64,000 nt of DNA. Origin: Seriola aureovittata (lineage: Eukaryota; Chordata; Actinopteri; Carangiformes; Carangidae). Positions 59,205 through 64,000 of the stretch are shown here, piece after piece (position 1 is the stretch's first letter; each line of letters begins with the position of its first letter). Position numbers and translations under genes: made by a program. The stretch is taken from contig NC_079366.1 in the NCBI RefSeq assembly GCF_021018895.1, positions 30,851,771-30,915,770 on the forward strand. The letters run 5' to 3'. The notes under the pieces were generated by a model that saw nothing but the letters and a program-made list of their open reading frames with translations, was not told where the DNA came from and made no database searches.

Positions 59205-60221
59205 GATGAAACCTCTCCAGACGCTGACTACGTGGATCTGCTGCTGAATCCAGAGAGATTCACTGGATATAAGGGACCTTCAGCCTGGAGAGTCTGGAAC
59301 AGCATCTACGAGGAAAACTGCTTCAAGTGAGACACACACACACACACACACACAGTAAAGATAAATTGATTATTGATTTACTAATACCATTCATGTGTCA
59401 TTTGATTCCTGCTGAGCTGATCTTGTGTTTGTTTGTGTCGTTGACATTTGTTTTGATTAAACACTAGAAAGTGTGTTGATCTGTGTTATTTATTGATGAA
59501 CTGACTCTTTCTCTTCAGTGTTCAGACAATCAACAGTTTTTCATGGACCTAAATAAAAGATAAATTCTTTTCTTCACAGAGAAACGTGCAGATTTAAAGC
59601 TGCTGCTGAAAGTAAACGTGTGTCTTTGTGTCCACAGGCCCAGATCAGTGTACCGACCTCTGAACCCTCTGGCTCCGAGCAGAGGTGAGTCAACAACAAA
59701 CAGTTTACTGTTTCACTTTGGACTCACAGGTTCAGCTGGAGGTTCAGGTTGAAGCGACTGGAACAAAACCTGAGATCCACTGCAGGACTGAGCTGTTACA
59801 TGGTTTTAGCTTATAATGCAAAAGATATTCCAAAAAATTAAAGTTTTTATTGTTGTTTTGATCATCACTGTCTGTCTGTACAGACATAGACAGGAACTTC
59901 TTCACGTTTAGTACAAACATTCACCAGGACTCAAGGATGAACTGATTAGATTTTAGTGGTCACAGGTCAAAGGTCACGATGACCTCAAAAAAACACAAAA
60001 ATGGTTCATACTTTCTCTGACTCTGGATAAACAGAGATGTGACCTGAAACTAGTCTGAGTGGCGGAGGGATACGACCAGTGTGTAGCATCTGAAACCCAT
60101 CTGTACTGGATTAAATGATTTTATATTTTCATTGGGATAAAAACTCACATCAATCATTTTCAGATTTGTGTTTATTTATTATTGTTTGGGTTTTTTTGCA
60201 TCTTTTCATCTGTCTGTTGAT

Positions 60222-60263
<42 letters not shown>

Positions 60264-63200
60264 TAATAGCACAGATCTAACAGAGCTTTGTTGTCTCTCC
60301 TCTCTCTCCGTCTGTGCAGGTGACGATGATGGTGAGTAAAAACCGGCTTCACATGGATTTATTTTTAGTTTTAGTTTTTAAAAGAAAAGATAAAGTCTCT
60401 GTTCTGACGTCGCTCTCGTTGCAGGTGAAGGTTTCTACAAGTGGCTCGAAGGTAAGTGTTTATCTCCCTGCTTGTTTACGTCTCTCTGTGTTATTCTCTG
60501 ACGTTTTTTTGTTTTTGTTTTATTTCCTCCGCCCCGGTGACAGTCAGAGCGGCAGCCATTTTGTTTTCCGGTTGTTCGTTTTTCCTCATTCTCGTCGACA
60601 CGATATCTCAGTAACACCGTGATGAATGACTTCTTCAAATTTGGCTCAAACATTCACTAGGACTCAAGGAGGAAGTGATTAGATTTTGGTGGTCAAAGGT
60701 CAGTGTGACCTCACAAAACACTTTTTAGCCGTTACTCAACCAATGGTTCATATTTTCTCTGATTCTGGATAAACAGGAAGTGACCTGGAACTGGTCTGAG
60801 TGGAGGAGGAGCTGATTCATCTCAGAAGATGAAGATGAGACTTTGATAAGTGAAGAAACTTTACATCTTTATTCGGATCAAACTGAAGAAAACTGTTGTA
60901 ACTGTCACCAACTCGTGAACATGAAACTCGTGGCTGTAAAACGTCTGCTGGAAAAATCAGTCACACTTCCTGTCGTCGTCTTCAGCCGCCTCCTCCTGTG
61001 AAGCCGGGCTCTTATCTCCTCTCTGCTTCCTCTGTGTGTGAAGTGTTTGATCTTCAGAGTTCAGACAGTTCAAACGCTCCCACAGAGAGCTGTCAATCAT
61101 CCGCGGTTCAGCGTCATCGACGTGACTTCCGCACAGAGCAAATTCATCCTGGGATATAAATCTGAGAGAAGAGACGATAGTTTGGTTTATTAAATAACAT
61201 GAAACATTAATTAACACGTCTACAAATCTCAAATACGCCACAGAATAAAGTTCAGCAGTAACTAAATTATCATCAGGATCAGTCCAACAAACAGAAACAA
61301 TAATTCTCCCACTGGAGGAAAGAAAGAATAAATGTTTGTAGTAATTTGGGTGAAATGAAACTTGAAATAAAGCTCTCTCCCTCTCTGCCCCCCCCCCCCC
61401 TCCACCCCCCCACCCCCCCCCTCCTCTCTCTCTCTCTCTCCTCAGGTTTGTGTTTGGAGAAGAGAGTTTTTTACCGGCTCATCTCCGGCCTCCACAGCAG
61501 CATCAACATCCACCTGTGTGCCGAATACCTGCTGGACGGTACGAACATCCACCTGCAAAACAACAAAACAAACCCTTGCTCACTTTATGCTAACAAGCTA
61601 ACTAAACTGAGCCATGCCAAATATTGATCACACTGGACTGAATTTATTCTATATTTTTGTGATAATCTGTAAATATGGAAGCTCTGAAAGGCTGATTTTT
61701 GCTTTTTCTGAGGAGGAAAAAACTAAACAAAAAGAATCTTAGAAAAAGATTGCCCAATGTTTTCAGACAGAAAAAGAAATTTGAAAAAAAAAATTATTTT
61801 TTTGAAGTGTTTGTTTTGTAATATTGATTTCAGCCACAAGAGGGTGAAGTGCACCACTAGCCTAGTCTAAATCTTACAGAAACATCTCCCTCTAGGTGAT
61901 TTTTAATTTCTTCACCCTCTAGTGGCCAAAATCAGTATTACAAAAGCAAACAAAAAAAAATTTTTTTTGGGGGGGGGGGGGTGATTTTTCTAATTTTTGT
62001 TTTGTGTTGTTTTTATCCAGAAAAAAAAAAAATCACTTGTCCATCAGCGGAGTTTATACAGATGAAAAGAAAAAACAAACAATATTTCACTTGCCTTTCA
62101 GGGCTTCTGTATAATATCATAATAATATGGTTTTATTAATGTTTAATTAACGGAAAACCACCAAAGTTAAAAATGAGCATGAAAATGAAACAGGACGAAG
62201 AGTGAAGTAAGATGACAAACTTCATCGTCCTCATGTAGTAAATAGACAGATTCTTCATGTTGTCGGGTTGTGATTCCTCAGAGGGGTGGGGCCGGTCTGT
62301 GTGGGGCCCAAACATCCAGGAGTTTCGGAGTCGCTTCGACCCGGCCGAGACGAAGGGTGAGGGCACGCGGCGCCTGAAGAACCTCTACTTCCTGTACCTG
62401 ATCGAGCTGCGTGCGCTCTACAAGGTGGCGCCGTACTTTGAACGGGCCTTCGTCAACCTGTACACAGGAAACACTCAGGAGGACAGCACCACCAAGGAGC
62501 TGCTGCTGCAGGTCTTCAACGAGATCAAGTAAGACCGACTCCTCCGCAGAGGTCCGGTTCTGGTCCGCGGGGGGGCGTTAAAGACCAGAACCAGAAACCT
62601 CAGATCCTTCCTCAACACTGAATCTGTTACTCTGATTTTCTCATGATTATCGCGGCCAAAAGAATCAAGAAAACGATACTAGAGCGATATCTTTAGAAAA
62701 TTAATAATAATATTAATATATTTTATTAATAGACGCCTTTTAAAGCCTCTCAAGGTCACGTTACAACACACAGTAAAATATAAAGTAGAAGCAGCTAGAA
62801 GGTATTAAATACACAATAAATCAGAATGAGTGTAACTCTGTAAAATAGATGTGATTTCATTGGACGTGGAAGGAAGGTTCAGTATTACAGAAGATCTAAC
62901 AGCTGCTTTTGTCTTCCAGATCGTTCCCGATGCACTTCGACGAGAAGTCCATGTTCGCCGGACACAAGATGGAGGCCAAGACGCTGAAGGTGACGGCGGC
63001 GGCTTTAATCTTCTTAATGAGCGGTGAAGCAGAGGAGCCAGAGACCGGTCCATTCAGTAGATCAGGGGTCCAGTCTTTTCGGTGTCAGCAGAACAAAAGT
63101 AGAAACCCTGTGCTGTGAACCTCATGTTTAACTGGTTTAACCGGTTTAACTGGTTTAACTGGTGACCTTTTTATTCCTCCGCAACAGTCAGAGCAGCAGC

Positions 63201-63843
63201 CATTTTGTTTTCATGTTGTCTGTCCGTCCGTCCCATCTTCTTTGGACATGATATCCCTGTAACGCCTTGACTCAAGGATGAAGTGAATAGAGTTTGGGGG
63301 TCAAAGGTCACAGTGACCTCAGATAACACTTTTTAGCCATTACTCAAGACTCATATAAGATAATTCTCGTCTTCTTCATAGATCAGCGGTGTGTTCATTA
63401 TCTATAAACTGTAAAGAACGATAGTTCAGGACGTGAGTCGCACCGGATCCTGTTTTCTGTCACATGATCGATCTGCTCTGAACATGGCCGTCTCCTCTCC
63501 TTCCCTCAGGAGGAGTTCCGCCTCCATTTCAAAAACATCTCCAGGATCATGGACTGTGTCGGCTGCAGCAAGTGTCGAGTGTGGGGAAAACTTCAGGTGA
63601 GTCGCTTCACCGCCGCTCTGCTCCGGCTGTGTTTGACAGGAACTGTGCTGCATTAGTTCGACCTTCCTCATTAAACGTTCACTTCCCCGGTATGATGGCT
63701 TTGATTTAGACTCAGGGTCTGGGCACGGCTCTGAAGATCCTTTTCTCCGAGAAAGAGATCAAGAACCTTCCTGAACACAGTCCGTCTAAAGGCTTCCAGC
63801 TCACCCGACAAGAGATCGTGGCGCTGATGAACGGCTTCGGCAG
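49487..63843 (+). CDS. ero1b: Endoplasmic reticulum oxidoreductin 1 beta (ERO1B), last exon off window
   Basis: FAD-dependent thiol oxidase of the ER lumen that re-oxidises protein disulfide isomerase and passes electrons to oxygen. Exons: 1b 49487-49549 (signal peptide [21 protein letters not shown]) or 1a 48412-48576, then 52413-52532, 55047-55130, 55419-55460, 57976-58058, 58844-58917, 59206-59326, 59638-59684, 60320-60331 (12 nt), 60425-60451 (27 nt), 61446-61538, 62282-62528, 62920-62989, 63510-63596, 63710-63843. All phases agree; about 434 aa with 1b. Shuttle cysteines are in CSIKDC. The regulatory cysteine region is TECEQAK. FAD-site sequence includes [15 protein letters not shown] and [14 protein letters not shown]. 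The active site is CVGCSKC. Residues [15 protein letters not shown] and [13 protein letters not shown] mark ERO1B rather than ERO1A. The last 25-30 residues after NGFGR lie beyond the right edge. Confidence 0.95.
49550..52412 (+). other. ero1b: ero1b intron 1 (after exon 1b)
   Basis: Mostly unremarkable AT-rich intron, with a dispersed repeat near its end (51884-52109). The open frame 50643-51014 has no domain or splice support. Confidence 0.6.
51884..52109. repeat. Dispersed repeat, second copy (inverted relative to 12827)
   Basis: Nearly the same as 12827-13049 in gtpbp2 but reversed. It has only one arm of the CCAATCAGAAGAGAGG hairpin. Confidence 0.75.
52790..52819. repeat. (TC)n microsatellite
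   Basis: Pure TC run in ero1b intron 2. Confidence 0.95.
52840..53310. repeat. CpG-dense insertion with transposon-like end
   Basis: This stretch has many CpGs in an otherwise AT-rich intron and several overlapping open frames in both directions. Its right part (about 53205-53310) matches the idea of a TIR element end (TTGGGACACAGCTG) related to the one at 11.2 kb. Looks like a composite of DNA-element fragments; no transposase motif is recognised. Confidence 0.45.
53311..55046 (+). other. ero1b: ero1b intron 2, right part
   Basis: No exon or RNA gene recognised before the exon at 55047. Confidence 0.6.
55461..57975 (+). other. ero1b: ero1b intron 4
   Basis: Contains three tandem copies of a phrase like 'cagagttttcaaaataaaacacaaccc' (56250-56335), an imperfect TG run (56710-56770), a (CA)n run and CpG-rich stretches at 57240-57300 and 57535-57665. 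The latter might be the two ends of one element (accacactctgcct-like arms), which is weak. No exon seen. Confidence 0.5.
57017..57074. repeat. (CA)n microsatellite
   Basis: CA run with one CG interruption, in an ero1b intron. Confidence 0.95.
58125..58420 (-). repeat. Dispersed repeat with palindromic AGGTCA sites, copy C
   Basis: Reverse orientation relative to copies A and B. The core 58265-58279 is AGGTCA-cag-TGACCT, preceded by GGTCA-A. It lies in an ero1b intron. Confidence 0.8.
59145..59202. repeat. (TG)n tract abutting an acceptor
   Basis: The TG run ends a few bases before the exon at 59206, so it replaces a normal polypyrimidine tract. Confidence 0.95.
59875..60085 (-). repeat. Dispersed repeat with palindromic AGGTCA sites, copy D
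   Basis: The core 59971-59985 is AGGTCA-cga-TGACCT. A full direct repeat AGGTCA-A-AGGTCA lies at 59964-59976. It is in an ero1b intron. Confidence 0.8.
60223..60262. repeat. (TG)n microsatellite
   Basis: TG run upstream of the 12-nt ero1b exon. Confidence 0.95.
60530..60815 (-). repeat. Dispersed repeat with palindromic AGGTCA sites, copy E
   Basis: The core 60697-60711 is AGGTCA-gtg-TGACCT. It lies in an ero1b intron just after the 27-nt exon. Confidence 0.8.
61388..61443. repeat. C-rich and (CT)n tract before an ero1b acceptor
   Basis: Long C runs followed by CT dinucleotides lead directly into the acceptor of the exon at 61446, forming a very strong polypyrimidine tract. Confidence 0.9.
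63175..63345 (-). repeat. Dispersed repeat with palindromic AGGTCA sites, copy F
   Basis: The core 63305-63319 is AGGTCA-cag-TGACCT. Shorter copy in an ero1b intron. Confidence 0.8.
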
Positions 63844-64000
63844 GTAAGCTGCGTTTGAAGCTGAAAGACGGGACAAGAAATACAGACACAAAGTGACAGT
63901 TAAAAGGTTTGTCGAAAGGTTTCTGTCGTGATGATCCACCACTTTGGTCCAGACGGAAATGTCTCAACAACTACTGGATGGATCAACACTAGTTTTAAAG

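Overview
This is eukaryotic nuclear DNA from a teleost fish, most likely a spiny-rayed (percomorph) species. The evidence is GT-AG spliced vertebrate genes, abundant (CA)n and (TG)n microsatellites, dispersed fish-type repeats, and an expanded fish-type TRIM cluster. There is no bacterial, phage or CRISPR content. Species and chromosome cannot be fixed from the sequence alone. || LAYOUT. (1) About 1-8.4 kb, plus strand: the last 12 coding exons of tp53bp2 (ASPP2). They carry the coiled coil, the proline-rich region, the RVKF motif, the ankyrin repeats and the SH3 domain; the 5' exons lie off the left edge. (2) About 8.4-12.3 kb: a tail-to-tail 3' flank holding one TIR-bounded non-autonomous element. 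(3) About 12.3-21.1 kb, minus strand: the complete gtpbp2, 12 coding exons, about 611 aa. One intron is filled with a 9-bp satellite that has captured copies of the neighbouring exon end and its splice donor. (4) About 23.3-47.1 kb, minus strand: five tandem TRIM genes (RING, two B-boxes, coiled coil, PRY-SPRY; bloodthirsty/TRIM39-like). Each has one non-coding 5' exon and one coding exon. Copies 2, 3 and 5 are open; copies 1 and 4 each carry a one-base deletion. Copies 3 and 4 lie in a 6,605-bp tandem duplication with a readable breakpoint. (5) 47.8-48.05 kb: a fold-back element. (6) 48.4 kb to the right edge, plus strand: ero1b (ER oxidoreductin 1 beta), all but its last exon. It has two candidate first exons about 1 kb apart, each with its own promoter-like sequence. 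The downstream one has a perfect ER stress response element (CCAAT-N9-CCACG, in reverse), a ZNF143-type site and GC boxes. || HOW THE GENES RELATE. tp53bp2, gtpbp2 and ero1b are unrelated single-copy housekeeping or stress genes: p53/PP1 regulation, a translational GTPase, and ER disulfide formation. The TRIM array between gtpbp2 and ero1b is a fast-evolving, probably immune, insertion-type expansion. It shows exchange between copies, changing coiled-coil and SPRY segments, and interferon-type promoter motifs that differ between copies. || STRONGEST LEADS. First, the two-promoter, two-N-terminus arrangement of ero1b, where only one first exon supplies the CxC motif. Second, exon-end capture in the gtpbp2 intron satellite. 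Third, a dispersed repeat whose seven sites are built as AGGTCA-N3-TGACCT palindromes (six perfect), most of them adjoining a DR1. Fourth, the mosaic TRIM array. I did not find a clearly new type of biological system. All functional statements are homology calls made by eye.
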